Positions 20,867 through 33,113 of a DNA stretch of 64,000 nt are shown in pieces (position 1 is the first letter of the stretch; each line of letters opens with the position of its first letter). Source of the DNA: Anastrepha obliqua (Eukaryota > Arthropoda > Insecta > Diptera > Tephritidae); NCBI RefSeq assembly GCF_027943255.1, contig NC_072897.1, positions 55,514,406-55,578,405 of the forward strand, in the 5' to 3' direction. The notes below the pieces were generated by a model that worked only from the letters and a program-made list of their open reading frames with translations, was not told the DNA's origin and did not search any database. Both the position numbers and the translations under genes were made by a program.

Positions 20867-23100
20867 TGTCTGTTGTTGATATTTAAAGATAAAAGAGAGA
20901 TAAAAATGATAGGTACAATTAATTCTGCTGAAGTAGTAGCGACTGGAAAGCATAATAGAAAAACCAAAGAGAATATTGTGAAACCACTATGCATCATAGA
21001 ATACAACAAATTCATGAAAGGTGTTGATCGTGCAGATCAATACCTTTCCTATTATTCTATCATACGAAAAACAACCAAATGGACCAAAAAGGCAGCACTA
21101 TATATAATATAATGAATATTACACTATTAAAGAGCTTTGTAATGTACAAAGCGATAAATATAAATAAAAAACTTGTGTATAAAAAATATTTATTAGCAGT
21201 TGCGAGGGCCTGGTTAACTGAAAAAGTTGATGCTGCATTTCATCACGAGCTACTGGTCCAACTTCAACACCACCTGGTAGATTGTCTGGTGACATGAAAA
21301 AACACACCCTGGAGACAATAAAGCCAACAAAGAACAAAAAATATCCCACAAGAATATGTCTAGTATGTAAAACACATGGGGTAAGGAGCGAAACACGATA
21401 TGTATGCAAATTCTGTGAAGTACCGTTATCTATACTAATATTATAAAGAGGAAAACTTTGTTTGTTTGTTTGTTTGTAATGAATAGGCTCAAAAACTACT
21501 GAACCGATTTTAAAAATTCTTTCACCATTCGAAAGCTACATCATCCACGAGTAACATGGATTATATTTTATTTTGGAAATAGGGCTCGAGATAAAGGTCA
21601 AAACGTGGACCCGGGTAACCTTCGGATGTGTATGTACAATATGGGTATCAAATGGAAGCTGTTGGTGAATGCTTTAGTCCAGAGTATTTTTCATGCCGCT
21701 CCGTGACTGGGGTCTCGAGATATAGGTCAAAACGTGGACCCGGATAAACTTTGGTTGTTTATGTACAATATGGGTATCAAATGAAAGCTGTTGATAAGTG
21801 CTTTAATACGGGGTAATTTTCATACCTATTGATGACTAGGGTCTGGAAATATATGCCAAAACGTGGACCCGCCGTGTCTTTGCACCGAATTAAACCAAAC
21901 TTACACACATTGTTAAGTAGGTATTGAAGGTCTCGAGATATAGGTCAAAACGTGGACCCGGGTAACCTTCGGACGTGTATGTACAATATGGGTATCAAAT
22001 GAAAGCTGTTGGTGAATGCTTTAGTACAGAGTATTTTTCATGCCGCTCCGTGACTGGGGTCTCGAGATATAGGTCAAAACGTGCACCCGGGTAACCTTTG
22101 GTTGTGTATGTACAATATGGGTATCAAATGAAAGCTGTTGATAAGTGCTTTAATACGGGGTAATTTTCATACCTATTGATGACTAGGGTCTCGAAATATA
22201 TGCCAAAACGTGGACCCGCCGTGTCTTTGCACCGAATTAAACCAAACTTACACACATTGTTAAGTAAGTATTGAAAATGGGTTTCGTAAAGTTTGGTTGT
22301 AATTCGGAGCACGGGCAACGGGTACAGCGTTCTTTTGAACCAGCCATAATGTCGTTTACTTTTTTAACGCTTGGGGCGGAACTGTACTGTCAAATTGACA
22401 GTGTGAGTTACAATGTGTCAATATTTCTTTCTGATTTGGATGCCATAAGGAAAAAACGTAAGTGCAACATGTAAAAATTGTTTGTGAATTTTTTTGGAGT
22501 GGATTTTGGAACAGTGAATAATTTCTTACGAAATTTGAGAATTTAATGTGAAATCCGAATGAAATTATGTGTTCGTGGAAAAAACAATTTTTTTCGTTTT
22601 TTTTTCTGAAAAATATAAATGGATAATGGTTAAAAAAGCTCCAATGCTTAAACATATAAATTGAAACGAAAAATTCATGGATGATCAGGAAAAAAGACTA
22701 TTGTTTCTTAGTTATTTATATGCGTTGATTTGAAATTTAAAAACAATCTTCTTTTTTCCTGATTTTCAATTTATATTTTATATTTACTCAAAAACAAATA
22801 GAAAAACAAAAAATATTGTTTATGCCAAAGCGCTTGAATAAAGAATAAAGAAATAAATAATATGAAATCATATATTTTCTGTTCTAAACCATATCTATTC
22901 TATTTTAGTGTGCCCAGCGAAGGGGGCCGGGTTTGCTAGTATTATACAAAGGAAGCTGTTTCACCGACTATCATACTAAAAAAAAATACTAATACTTCTT
23001 ATGTACAACTTCTGAAAATTTCTATAAAATATAATAATTACATAAATAATTATCGCAGTTGGACATATATTTTTAAATATCTTTACATTGCTAAAATACC
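20867..23100 (+). pseudogene. PB2 piggyBac transposase C-terminus, unit 1 (interrupted by Helitron H1)
   Basis: Only the C-terminal part remains. FKDKREIKMIGTINSAE and YNKFMKGVDRADQYLSYYS (with the third catalytic Asp) are at 20873-21112. A frame change follows, then LVYKKYLLAVARAWLTEK at about 21170-21230. The cysteine-rich domain is read at 21285-21426 (ICLVCK...YVCKFCEVPL). Helitron H1 enters after CEVPL at 21429. After the Helitron the frame resumes YYTKEAVSPTII at 22940 and runs to a stop near 23100. PB2 is a different family from PB1. There are no terminal repeats or N-terminus; it is inactive. Confidence 0.85.
21429..22939 (+). mobile_element. Non-autonomous Helitron H1
   Basis: It starts TCTATACTAATATTATAAAG, contains a (TTTG)5 run, and ends ...GCCCAGCGAAGGGGGCCGGGTTTGCTAG. 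The 3' hairpin (GCCC/GGGC) and the CTAG end followed by T, with A before the TC start, are Helitron hallmarks. The body is made of about 130-bp monomers (GGGTCTCGAGATATAGGTCAA...) alternating with related units. No Rep/helicase is encoded, so it depends on another element. Short ORFs inside are chance readings of the monomers. Confidence 0.92.
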
Positions 23101-23662
23101 CCGATTTCTATGAAAATTAAGGAATAAAAAATATTTTTTATTTGTAGTATATGTAGGTGTTTACGAGTAATATACTATAACACAACCGCACACTAAATAC
23201 TAACCTCAATGGTGGTGTGGAAACTAAAAATTCCCAATTTTTGTTTAAAAAAATACCCAATTCATGTTTCTACCGGTGTGGCAATATTGGGAAATGTTAT
23301 AAAAAATGAACATTTTTCAGCGCTCTCACGAGAAAAAGAGTTTCCCATCTAGTCATCTAGATCTGAATCCGAGTCCATCAGATTTTTAGAAGCCAGTGAA
23401 AATTAAGCTCAAAGATTCCGTTACATACATACAACCCGAGCTAATAAAAGTGTGTTAATTATTCTATTTGTATCTTAATTTTTGTTATAATTTTGTTCTG
23501 AGGTAGTTGACTATGATTGATCGTTCGATTTGCTATTACTTCATTATAGGCCTCTTTGTCATTAAAATTTATTTTCTACTTTTTAGTTCGATTAGCAATA
23601 AAAGCTTGTTTTTTAGTTTTTTTAAACTATTTTTTATTTTCTACTTTTTAGTTCGATTAGCA
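23101..23662. other. Non-coding tail of unit 1, ending in half a fold-back palindrome
   Basis: From 23101 to 23377 the sequence is AT-rich with no recognised family. From 23378 to 23465 it is a near-copy of the end of the TACA segment. From 23466 to 23662 it matches one arm of the fold-back FB1. The combination recurs at the ends of units 2 and 3. Confidence 0.55.
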
Positions 23663-24245
23663 ATTGTTATCATTGCAGTCAGTGAATAAATGATTCGATA
23701 TATTCTTGTTATATTTAATTCCTTTCTTATCGACTGTGAGTCTAAAGCTATGCAGTTATCGGCCGTGATAAAGAAGTAATCGGGATTAAGAACTTATTTC
23801 GTGGAGGGAGCCTGAGAAACTGATTTACAAGAATAGATAAAGATTTTTCATTTTACAACCAAATTCACCTTACTTTTTGCCCACAGTAAAAAAAAGAAAA
23901 TATTAATCCTGGCAATCCTAATAAGGATAATGGAAAACTTTTATCAAATTATTGCATTGTCATCGGTCCTTGATAGGTGTGCAAAATTTCAAGTCGATCA
24001 GATTTTTAGAAGTCAGTGAAAATTAAGCTCAAAGATTCCGTTACATACATACATACAACCCGTCCTAATAAAAGTATGTTAAAAACAATCTTTTAAACTT
24101 CCACGGTACACTTATCAACTTAAAAAACTTAAAAATAAGCTTCACAAGCAATTTTTAGAATCTAAGAATGAATCTATCTTTATAAAGTACAAGGATTGCT
24201 TAAAAAAATTCAACTGTTTAAATAAATTTGTATACAGGAACTATA

Positions 24246-25378
24246 GGGTGATTTTTAAGAGCTATAGGAAAGTTTTAAAAAAAACACACGTCAAATTCAG
24301 AAAAATGCATGAAATTTTTATTTAAATCGATAAATCATATGTGTCATATAATTATATCATATAATTTAATGTTTGAAGATTATTTCATGCAAATGTTGAC
24401 CGCGACTGCGGTTCAAATGGTCCATCCGCTTAGTCCAATTTTGGCATACTCTTTCCAATGTTTCGGCCGGTATCTCACATATAAATGCTTTAATGTTGTC
24501 TTCCAATGCGTTAATTGAAGCAGGTTTGTCTGAATAGACATGAGCTTTAACATAGCCCCGAAAAAAATAATCTAAAGGCGTTATATCGCACGATCTGGGT
24601 GACCAATTGACAGATCCCGAACGTGAAATAAAATGTTCACCGAACTCGCCTCTCAACAATTACGATTGTTACGCGTGCTGTGTGGCATGTGGCACCGTCT
24701 TGCTGAAACCATATGTCATGCAAGTCAAGCTCTTGCATTTTGGGCAAAAAAAAGTTGGATATCATTTCACCGTAGGCTCACCATTCATAGTTACGTTACA
24801 ATTCGCAGCATCTTTGAAGAAGTACGGTCCAATGATACCGCCAGCCCATAAACCGCACCAAACTGTAACCTTTTCTGGATACATTGGTAGCTCTTGCAAT
24901 TCATCAGGCTGATCTTCACTCCAAAATCGACAATTCTGCTGTTTACGTCCCCATTGATCCAAAAATGAGCTTCGTCGCTGAACACAATTTTTCGACTTAA
25001 ACCCTTTCAATACGGAGTTTTTTAAGGGGAAAAAATATTTAACCATGAAAAGTTATTACTAGTGATCTAAATAGTATGTCCTCTTGTATAAATAAAGAAA
25101 TTATTTCTAGGAATTGAGAAAATGTCCTGGGAAAACATTGTCCCACCCGTAATGAACACTCAGTAGATCTATAATTGTCGTTTTTCCACTTACTGACCTA
25201 GCACGTGCATTGGGACGTATGTGTCCCGTCAGTATTGAAAGGGTTAAACTTTCTTAACAGAACACACATTTTTATAATGAAAATCAATGATTTGCCAGCG
25301 TTGTTCGTTTGTAAGACGCTTCATGGTTAAATTATAGACCAACTGTTTAAAAAGATAATAGCTAAAAAATCACCCTTT
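24246..25378 (-). pseudogene. MarA element and transposase, unit 2 (broken)
   Basis: Same insertion as in unit 1, with both terminal repeats. The region missing from unit 1 is present here. On the minus strand it reads LLRGEFGEHFISRSGSVNW into SCDITPLDYF, but the frame still shifts between HTARVTIVIVE and LRGEF near 24655. A 2-bp loss near 24775 puts another break after GEP. The piggyBac-type MITE lies at 25002-25243 with its left TTAA altered (TTAAA before CCC). It is inactive. Confidence 0.85.
25002..25243. mobile_element. piggyBac-type MITE, unit 2
   Basis: A 242-bp copy of the MITE described for unit 1, in the same place inside MarA. It was therefore duplicated with the unit and did not insert independently. 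The left junction carries one extra A relative to unit 1. Confidence 0.88.
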
Positions 25379-26421
25379 ATATTCTTCAGTTTGAAGAGAA
25401 TATTAAGTCTAATCCTAAGGCCTTTTGGCGATTTGTTAAATCTAAAAAGTTAAGCTCTGGAGTCCCTTCTGCGGTTCGTTTTAATGACAAATCAGCGTCT
25501 ACTCCTGTGGACGTAGCCAATTTGTTTGCCGATTTTTTCAAATCTAATTTCACTAGTGATGGTAGGTATTCGTTTTCTCCTTGTCATGATAATCCACTTT
25601 CATCTTTGAATTTTGGCTATTTAAACCTTGTTTCTCTGGACATTGAGAATACAATTTTGGGTTTAAAACCTTCTTCGCAGACTGATAAGGATGGGCTGTC
25701 CGTAATTTTTCTTAAAAACTGCCCGGCTATTGTCATTCCTCTTAAATTAGTTTTTAATTAATCTCTATCTTCGGGAGTTTTTATCAACGGTTGGAAAATC
25801 ACAACTATCACCCATATTTTCAAAAATGGCAAAAAGAATGATGTGTGCAACTATAGGCCGATCTCAAAGCTTTCTATTATTTCTAAACTTTTCGAAGGAA
25901 TTGTAAAAGAAAAAATATACTTTGCAAGTAAGAGCCTAATCTCGCCTAATCAGCATGGTCTACAGTTTCCAACCTGGCTGCCTTTGGTGAATAATGCTTT
26001 GGAACTTTTGCTGAAGGTTTTCAAGTCTATTGTGTTTACACGGACTTTTCTAAAGCTTTTGATAGAGTTTCTCATACAATTCTATTACGTAAACAAGTCT
26101 CGCTTGGTTTCCATTCTGTTTTCTTTCAATAGTTGAAATCTTATCTATCCGATAGACGATGTGAGGTTACGATTGAGGCTGAATGTTCGGAACCTTTCAT
26201 TGCATCTTCAGGGGTGCCACAAGGCAGTATTTTAGGGCCTCTTCTCTTCGTTCTATTTATTAATGATATTTGTACCTGTTTTTCATTTGCCAACTTTCTT
26301 TTGTATGCCGATGGTTTGAAAATATTTTCGGCCATTAGAAAAAATGAGGATGTTCCTATGTTACAAACGGAAATTAATGAGCTCGTTCGCTGGTGCAGTA
26401 GCTCTGGCATCTCTCTAAATA

Positions 26422-27738
26422 CAGGGTGGCGCACGAATCGTGCTACAACAACAAAACGTAATAACTTTTTTCTGTGTGAGTAATCGGCTTTTTATTTTTT
26501 TATATTTTGCAGATTAGTATTTAGATTTACAAAAAATGGAGGCTTGGGATACCGAAAAGAGGATTTGGATAGTGCAGCGGTACCATGCTTTGCAGTCCAT
26601 CATTTCCGTCCAAAGGGAATTTAGGCGGGAGTTTGGCGGCACTCCCCCGAGCAGATGGACCATTATGAGGCTGGTGAACATGTTTGCTGAATCTGGAAGC
26701 ATCGCACGCAGACCGTACCATCGAGATCCCCATGTTCGGGTCGAAGCCACAATCGCGGCTGTAGCATCGTCAATTCAGGCAAATCCAAGAGTTTCGACTC
26801 GTAACTTGTCGGCGCAAATTGGAGTTAGCAGACGGTCATTGCAGCGGATAGTTCATGATGACTTAAACTTGTTTCCGTACAAAGTTCAAATCACAAGCAA
26901 ATTAAACCCTCTGGATTTGCCTATTCGCCTGGAATTTTGCCAAAAAATTATTGAAATGGCCGAAGAAGACAACAACTTCATAAATTGCTTGTTTATGTCT
27001 GATGAGGCCCATTTTGATCTAAACGGCAATGTAAACAAGCAAAATTGCCGTATATGGAGTCAATCAAATCCGCAAATACTCCATGAAATGGAACTGCACC
27101 CAGAACGAGTCATAGTGTGGTGCGCAGTTTCATCAAGGTGCATTGTCGGGCCATACTTCTTCGAAGAAAACGGTGTAACAGCGACTGTAAATGGGGACCG
27201 TTATTTAAACATGTTGAAGGAGTTTTTTTATCCAGAACTGCGGCGAAGACGTATCCCTTTTAACAGCATTTGGTTCCAGCAAGATGGAGCAACTGCACAT
27301 ATAGCCAGACCGGTTATGGAGGAGCTCCAACGAAAATTTAGAAATACATTGATATCCAGAAATTCCACTTTCCGCTGGCCCCCAAGGTCACCTGACCTCA
27401 CTGCACCAGATTTTTTTTTATGGGGTTATCTCAAACAAGAGGTGTATAAAGCAAAACCAAGTAATTTGACTGAATTGAAGCAGTCCATCACAACAATAAT
27501 TGAGGCGATCCCGACTTCAACCCTTCAGTGCGCAATGAACAATTTTCTCATCAGGTGTCGCATATGCGTGAATGAGCATGGAGGTCATTTACGTTCTATT
27601 ATTTTCAAAACTATTGTAATTAGTTACATAAAATAAAATTGAATTATCTATACAATAAAAAAACAAAAAGTTAAATACATTGATTAGAAAAAAAGTTATT
27701 ACGTTTTGTTTTTGTAGCACGATTCGTGCGCCACCTTG
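26422..27738 (+). mobile_element. Mariner-like element MarB, unit 2 (apparently complete)
   Basis: Same TA insertion site as in unit 1, with both terminal repeats. The right repeat has one change near its end (CCACCTTG instead of CCACCCTG). There is a small length difference just upstream of the ATG. It encloses an intact transposase. Confidence 0.95.
26536..27636 (+). CDS. MarB transposase, unit 2 (intact, 366 aa)
   Basis: Same architecture as unit 1: N-terminal DUF4817-like helix-turn-helix, second HTH region, then a DDD catalytic core with D156, D250 and D287. The residues that distinguish it look closer to the family norm: VQREFRREFG near residue 25, SLQRIV near 103, CRIWSQ near 174 and RSPDLTAPDFF around D287. 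It may therefore be nearest to the ancestral, active protein. That judgement is from general knowledge of the family, not an alignment. The frame is complete from ATG to TAA. Confidence 0.93.
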   Translation: MEAWDTEKRIWIVQRYHALQSIISVQREFRREFGGTPPSRWTIMRLVNMFAESGSIARRPYHRDPHVRVEATIAAVASSIQANPRVSTRNLSAQIGVSRRSLQRIVHDDLNLFPYKVQITSKLNPLDLPIRLEFCQKIIEMAEEDNNFINCLFMSDEAHFDLNGNVNKQNCRIWSQSNPQILHEMELHPERVIVWCAVSSRCIVGPYFFEENGVTATVNGDRYLNMLKEFFYPELRRRRIPFNSIWFQQDGATAHIARPVMEELQRKFRNTLISRNSTFRWPPRSPDLTAPDFFLWGYLKQEVYKAKPSNLTELKQSITTIIEAIPTSTLQCAMNNFLIRCRICVNEHGGHLRSIIFKTIVISYIK

Positions 27739-28340
27739 TATTAAGAAATGTTTTCATGTCACCTTCGCTAAAACTCAAAATGTTTTCCAGTCATTTTACA
27801 GCATTGATAATACTTTACTTCAATCTGTCCATGAATTCAAAGAGCTAGGGGTGATCTTTGACTCACATTTTTCTTTCAAAAGTCATATTAACTTTATTAT
27901 GTCCACTTCTTACTCAATCTTAGGTTTTGTACGGCGTAATATCTCGATGATCTCGGATCCTTACACTCACAAATTACTTGTTACTTCCTTTGTTCGCTCT
28001 AGATTAGAATATGTAACGTTTATCTGGAGGCCTTGCCACCATTTTGCTTTTGAGAGAATTGAACGTGTACAGAAGGTGTTCCTTAAATATGCTCTGAAGT
28101 CGTTGAAATTCTCAAATCCTATCCCTTCCTATCATTCCCGTTTGATTTTAATTAACTTAAAGTCTCCAGAGAGTAGAAAGTCTATACTCTCACTGTCTTT
28201 TATTTTTAGTGCAATTAAAGGAGAAATTGACTGTCCGTCCCTATTACGATGCATTCACTTTCATATTCCTACTAAATCGTTACGTATTCCTACTAGACCG
28301 TTACGCAGTACTTATCCATTTCATCTTAAATTTCTTAACA

Positions 28341-28557
28341 CATTCGCATCGGGAAATGAGAATTCTCGTTTACAAAAGAAAAACGTTGACGTCGGGAAAC
28401 GATGATTCTCGTTTTGTGAGAAGTGTGCTTTCCAGGACTGAACGGAAATATTTTCTCCAAGGATATCTACACCCCGGTCTCCTTTGTCTCTCTTTTAGGT
28501 CGAATATCTCATTTCGGGTTGTTTCTCCTATTCCGATCCTAAATAAACAAAGGTAAC
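28341..28557. other. Junction sequence between CR1-like tail and PB2, unit 2
   Basis: Equivalent of the junction at 20651-20866; no recognised domain. Confidence 0.4.
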
Positions 28558-30834
28558 TGTCTGTTGTTGATATTTAAAGATAAAAGAGAGATAAAAATGA
28601 TAGGTACAATTAATTCTGCTGAAGTAGTAGCGACTGGAAAGCATAATAGAAAAACCAAAGAGAATATTGTGAAACCACTATGCATCATAGAATACAACAA
28701 ATTCATGAAAGGTGTTGATCGTGCAGATCAATACCTTTCCTATTATTCTATCATACGAAAAACAACCAAATGGACCAAAAAGGCAGCACTATATATAATA
28801 TAATGAATATTACACTATTAAAGAGCTTTGTAATGTACAAAGCGATAAATATAAATAAAAAACTTGTGTATAAAAAATATTTATTAGCAGTTGCGAGGGC
28901 CTGGTTAACTGAAAAAGTTGATGCTGCATTTCATCACGAGCTACTGGTCCAACTTCAACACCACCTGGTAGATTGTCTGGTGACATGAAAAAACACACCC
29001 TGGAGACAATAAAGCCAACAAAGAACAAAAAATATCCCACAAGAATATGTCTAGTATGTAAAACACATGGGGTAAGGAGCGAAACACGATATGTATGCAA
29101 ATTCTGTGAAGTACCGTTATCCATACTAATATTATAAAGAGGAAAACTTTGTTTGTTTGTTTGTTTGTTTGTTTGTAATGAATAGGCTCAAAAACTAATA
29201 TACTAAACCGATTTTAAAAATTCTTTCACCATTCGAAAGCTACATCATCCACGAGTAACATGGATTATATTTTATTTTGGAAATAGGGCTCGAGATAAAG
29301 GTCAAAACGTGGACCCGGGTAACCTTCGGATGTGTATGTACAATATGGGTATCAAATGGAAGCTGTTGGTGAATGCTTTAGTCCAGAGTATTTTTCATGC
29401 CGCTCCGGGACTGGGGTCTCGAGATATAGGTCAAAACGTGGACCCGGATAACCTTTGGTTGTGTATGTACAATATGGGTATCAAATGAAAGCTGTTGATA
29501 AGTGCTTTAATACGGGGTAATTTTCATACCTATTGATGACTAGGGTCTGGAAATATATGCCAAAACGTGGACCCGCCGTGTCTTTGCACCGAATTAAACC
29601 AAACTTACACACATTGTTAAGTAGGTATTGAAGATGATTTTCGTATAGTTTGAATACCTATTGGTAGATAGGGTCTCGAGATATAGGTCAAAACGTAGAC
29701 CCGGGTAACCTTCGGACGTGTATGTACAATATGGGTATCAAATGAACGCTGTTGGTAAGTGCTTTCGTACAGAGCATCTTTCATGCCGCTCCATGACTGG
29801 GGTCTCGAGATATAGGTCAAAACGTGGACCCGGGTAACCTTTGGTTGTGTATGTACAATATGGGTATCAAATGAAAGCTGTTGATAAGTGCTTTAATACG
29901 GGGTAATTTTCATACCTATTGATGACCAGGGTCTCGAAATATATGCCAAAACGTGGACCCGCCGTGTCTTTGCACCGAATTAAACCAAACTTACACACAT
30001 TGTTAAGTAAGTATTGAAAATAGGTTTCGTAAAGTTTGGTTGTAATTCGGAGCACTGGCAACGGGTACAGCGTTCTTTTGAACCAGCCATAATGTCGTTT
30101 ACTTTTTTAACGCTTGGGGCGGAACTGAACTGTCAAATTGACAGTGTGAGTTACAATGTGTCAATATTTCTTTCTGATTTGGATGCCATAAGGAAAAAAC
30201 GTAAGTGCAACATGTAAAAATTGTTTGTGAATTTTTTTGGAGTGGATTTTGGAACAGTGAATAATTTCTTACGAAATTTGAGAATTTAATGTGAAATCCG
30301 AATGAAATTATGTGTTCGTGGAAAAAACAATTTTTTTCGTTTTTTTTCTGAAAAATATAAATGGATAATGGTTCAAAAGCTCCAATGCTTAAACATATAA
30401 ATTGAAACGAAAAATTCATGGATGATCAGGAAAAAAGACGACTGTTTATTCATATGCGTTGATTTGAAATTTAAAAACAATCTTCTTTTTTTCTGATTTT
30501 CAATTTATATTTTATATTTACTCAAAAACAAATAGCAAAACAAAAAATATTGTTTATGCCAAAGCGCTTGAATAAAGAATAAAGAAATAAATAATATGAA
30601 ATCATATATTTTCTGTTCTAAACCATATCTATTCTATTTTAGTGTGCCCAGCGAAGGGGGCCGGGTTTGCTAGTATTATACAAAGGAAGCTGTTTCACCG
30701 ACTATCATACTAAAAAAAAATACTAATACTTCTTATGTACAACTTCTGAAAATTTCTATAAAATATAATAATTACATAAATAATTATCGCAGTTGGACAT
30801 ATATTTTTAAATATCTTTACATTGCTAAAATACC
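28558..30834 (+). pseudogene. PB2 piggyBac transposase C-terminus, unit 2 (interrupted by Helitron H2)
   Basis: Same remnant as in unit 1. The third catalytic Asp lies in GVDRADQ, and the frame changes after AALYII. The cysteine-rich tail is CLVCK...CKFCEVPL; H2 inserts after CEVPL at 29120 and the frame resumes YYTKEAVS at 30674. No N-terminus or terminal repeat is visible. It is inactive. Confidence 0.85.
29120..30673 (+). mobile_element. Non-autonomous Helitron H2
   Basis: Starts TCCATACTAATATT (one change from the usual TCTATAC), with a (TTTG)7 run, and ends GCTAG before T with the same terminal hairpin as H1. It includes a segment at about 29632-29820 (reading ATGAACGCTGTTGG and CATGCCGCTCCATGACTGG) that is shared with H4 rather than with H1 or H3b. 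Confidence 0.92.
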
Positions 30835-31396
30835 CCGATTTCTATGAAAATTAAGGAATAAAAAATATTTTTTATTTGTAGTATATGTAGGTGTTTACGA
30901 GTAATATACTATAACACAACCGCACACTAAATACTAACCTCAATGGTGGTGTGGAAACTAAAAATTCCCAATTTTTGTTTAAAAAAATACCCAATTCATG
31001 TTTCTACCGGTGTGGCAATATTGGGAAATGTTATAAAAAATGAACATTTTTCAGCGCTCTCACGAGAAAAAGAGTTTCCCATCTAGTCATCTAGATCTGA
31101 ATCCGAGTCCATCAGATTTTTAGAAGCCAGTGAAAATTAAGCTCAAAGATTCCGTTACATACATACAACCCGAGCTAATAAAAGTGTGTTAATTATTCTA
31201 TTTGTATCTTAATTTTTGTTATAATTTTGTTCTGAGGTAGTTGACTATGACTGATCGTTCGATTTGCTATTACTTCATTATAGGCCTCTTTGTCATTAAA
31301 ATTTATTTTCTACTTTTTAGTTCGATTAGCAATAAAAGCTTGTTTTTTAGTTTTTTTAAACTATTTTTTATTTTCTACTTTTTAGTTCGATTAGCA
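30835..31396. other. Non-coding tail of unit 2, ending in half a fold-back palindrome
   Basis: Same content as 23101-23662: unassigned AT-rich DNA, a near-copy of the TACA segment end, and one fold-back arm. Confidence 0.55.
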
Positions 31397-31980
31397 ATTG
31401 TTATCATTGCAGTCAGTGAATAAATGATTCGATATATTCTTGTTATATTTAATTCCTTTCTTATCGACTGTGAGTCTAAAGCTATGCAGTTATCGGCCGT
31501 GATAAAGAAGTAATCGGGATTAAGAACTTATTTCGTGGAGGGAGCCTGAGAAACTGATTTACAAGAATAGATAAAGATTTTTCATTTTACAACCAAATTC
31601 ACCTTACTTTTTGCCCACAGTAAAAAAAAAGAAAATATTAATCCTGGCAATCCTAATAAGGATAATGGAAAACTTTTATCAAATTATTGCATTGTCATCG
31701 GTCCTTGATAGGTGTGCAAAATTTCAAGTCGATCAGATTTTTAGAAGTCAGTGAAAATTAAGCTCAAAGATTCCGTTACATACATACATACAACCCGTCC
31801 TAATAAAAGTATGTTAAAAACAATCTTTTAAACTTCCACGGTACACTTATCAACTTAAAAAACTTAAAAATAAGCTTCACAAGCAATTTTTAGAATCTAA
31901 GAATGAATCTATCTTTATAAAGTACAAGGATTGCTTAAAAAAATTCAACTGTTTAAATAAATTTGTATACAGGAACTATA

Positions 31981-33113
31981 GGGTGATTTTTAAGAGCTAT
32001 AGGAAAGTTTTAAAAAAAACACACGTCAAATTCAGAAAAATGCATGAAATTTTTATTTAAATCGATAAATCATATGTGTCATATAATTATATCATATAAT
32101 TTAATGTTTGAAGATTATTTCATGCAAATGTTGACCGCGACTGCGGTTCAAATGGTCCATCCGCTTAGTCCAATTTTGGCATACTCTTTCCAATGTTTCG
32201 GCCGGTATCTCACATATAAATGCTTTAATGTTGTCTTCCAATGCGTTAATTGAAGCAGGTTTGTCTGAATAGACATGAGCTTTAACATAGCCCCGAAAAA
32301 AATAATCTAAAGGCGTTATATCGCACGATCTGGGTGACCAATTGACAGATCCCGAACGTGAAATAAAATGTTCACCGAACTCGCCTCTCAACAATTACGA
32401 TTGTTACGCGTGCTGTGTGGCATGTGGCACCGTCTTGCTGAAACCATATGTCATGCAAGTCAAGCTCTTGCATTTTGGGCAAAAAAAAGTTGGATATCAT
32501 TTCACCGTATGGCTCACCATTCATAGTTACGTTACAATTCGCAGCATCTTTGAAGAAGTACGGTCCAATGATACCGCCAGCCCATAAACCGCACCAAACT
32601 GTAACCTTTTCTGGATACATTGGTAGCTCTTGCAATTCATCAGGCTGATCTTCACTCCAAAATCGACAATTCTGCTGTTTACGTCCCTATTGATCCAAAA
32701 ATGAGCTTCGTCGCTGAACACAATTTTTCGACTTTAACCCTTTCAATACGGAGTTTTTTAAGGGGAAAAAATATTTAACCATGAAAAGTTATTACTAGTG
32801 ATCTAAATAGTATGTCCTCTTGTATAAATAAAGAAATTATTTCTAGGAATTGAGAAAATGTCCTGGGAAAACATTGTCCCACCCGTAATGAACACTCAGT
32901 AGATCTATAATTGTCGTTTTTCCACTTACTGACCTAGCACGTGCATTGGGACGTATGTGTCCCGTCAGTATTGAAAGGGTTAAACTGTCTTAACAGAACA
33001 CACATTTTTATAATGAAAATCAATGATTTGCCAGCGTTGTTCGTTTGTAAGACGCTTCATGGTTAAATTATAGACCAACTGTTTAAAAAGATAATAGCTA
33101 AAAAATCACCCTT
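31981..33113 (-). pseudogene. MarA element and transposase, unit 3 (broken)
   Basis: Same insertion and terminal repeats as in the other units. The core reads on the minus strand from FSDEAHFWIN through GEPYGEMISNFFLPKMQELDLHDIWFQQDGATCHTAR without the break seen in unit 2. The frame then shifts at IVERRVR/LRGEFGEHF near 32390. The MITE splits the gene at 32738-32979. It is the best preserved of the three MarA copies but still inactive. Confidence 0.85.
32738..32979. mobile_element. piggyBac-type MITE, unit 3
   Basis: A 242-bp copy at the same site as in units 1 and 2, flanked by TTAA on both sides. Confidence 0.88.

Larger units (their letters stand above)
16022..23662 (+). repeat. Tandem unit 1 of the nested-transposon array
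   Basis: This is the first of three direct repeats. The shared sequence ATTGTTATCATTGCAGTC marks the starts at 16022, 23663, 31397 and (stub) 40095. Each unit carries, in order, the TACA segment, CR1 linker, MarA (minus strand, with a MITE inside), CR1 reverse transcriptase with MarB inside, PB2 with a Helitron inside, and a non-coding tail with half a fold-back. Unit 1 has a 40-bp deletion in MarA (near 17010) and an 11-bp deletion in the RT tail (near 20386). Confidence 0.93.
25379..28340 (+). pseudogene. CR1-like reverse transcriptase, unit 2 (interrupted by MarB)
   Basis: Same layout as in unit 1: RT N-terminus at 25507-25761, NYRPISKLS at 25850, GVPQGSILG at 26211, then YADG in place of YADD. 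MarB spans 26422-27738. The tail at 27680-28405 is better preserved than in unit 1, reading FERIERVQKVFLKYALKSLKFSNP without the 11-bp deletion. In-frame stops remain upstream. YADG is shared with the other units, so the catalytic loss came before amplification. Confidence 0.85.
23663..31396 (+). repeat. Tandem unit 2 of the nested-transposon array
   Basis: Second direct repeat, 7734 bp to the next start. It keeps the MarA and RT-tail sequence that unit 1 has lost by deletion. Its MarB differs from units 1 and 3 at six shared residues. Its Helitron (H2) carries variants shared with H4 outside the array. Confidence 0.93.
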
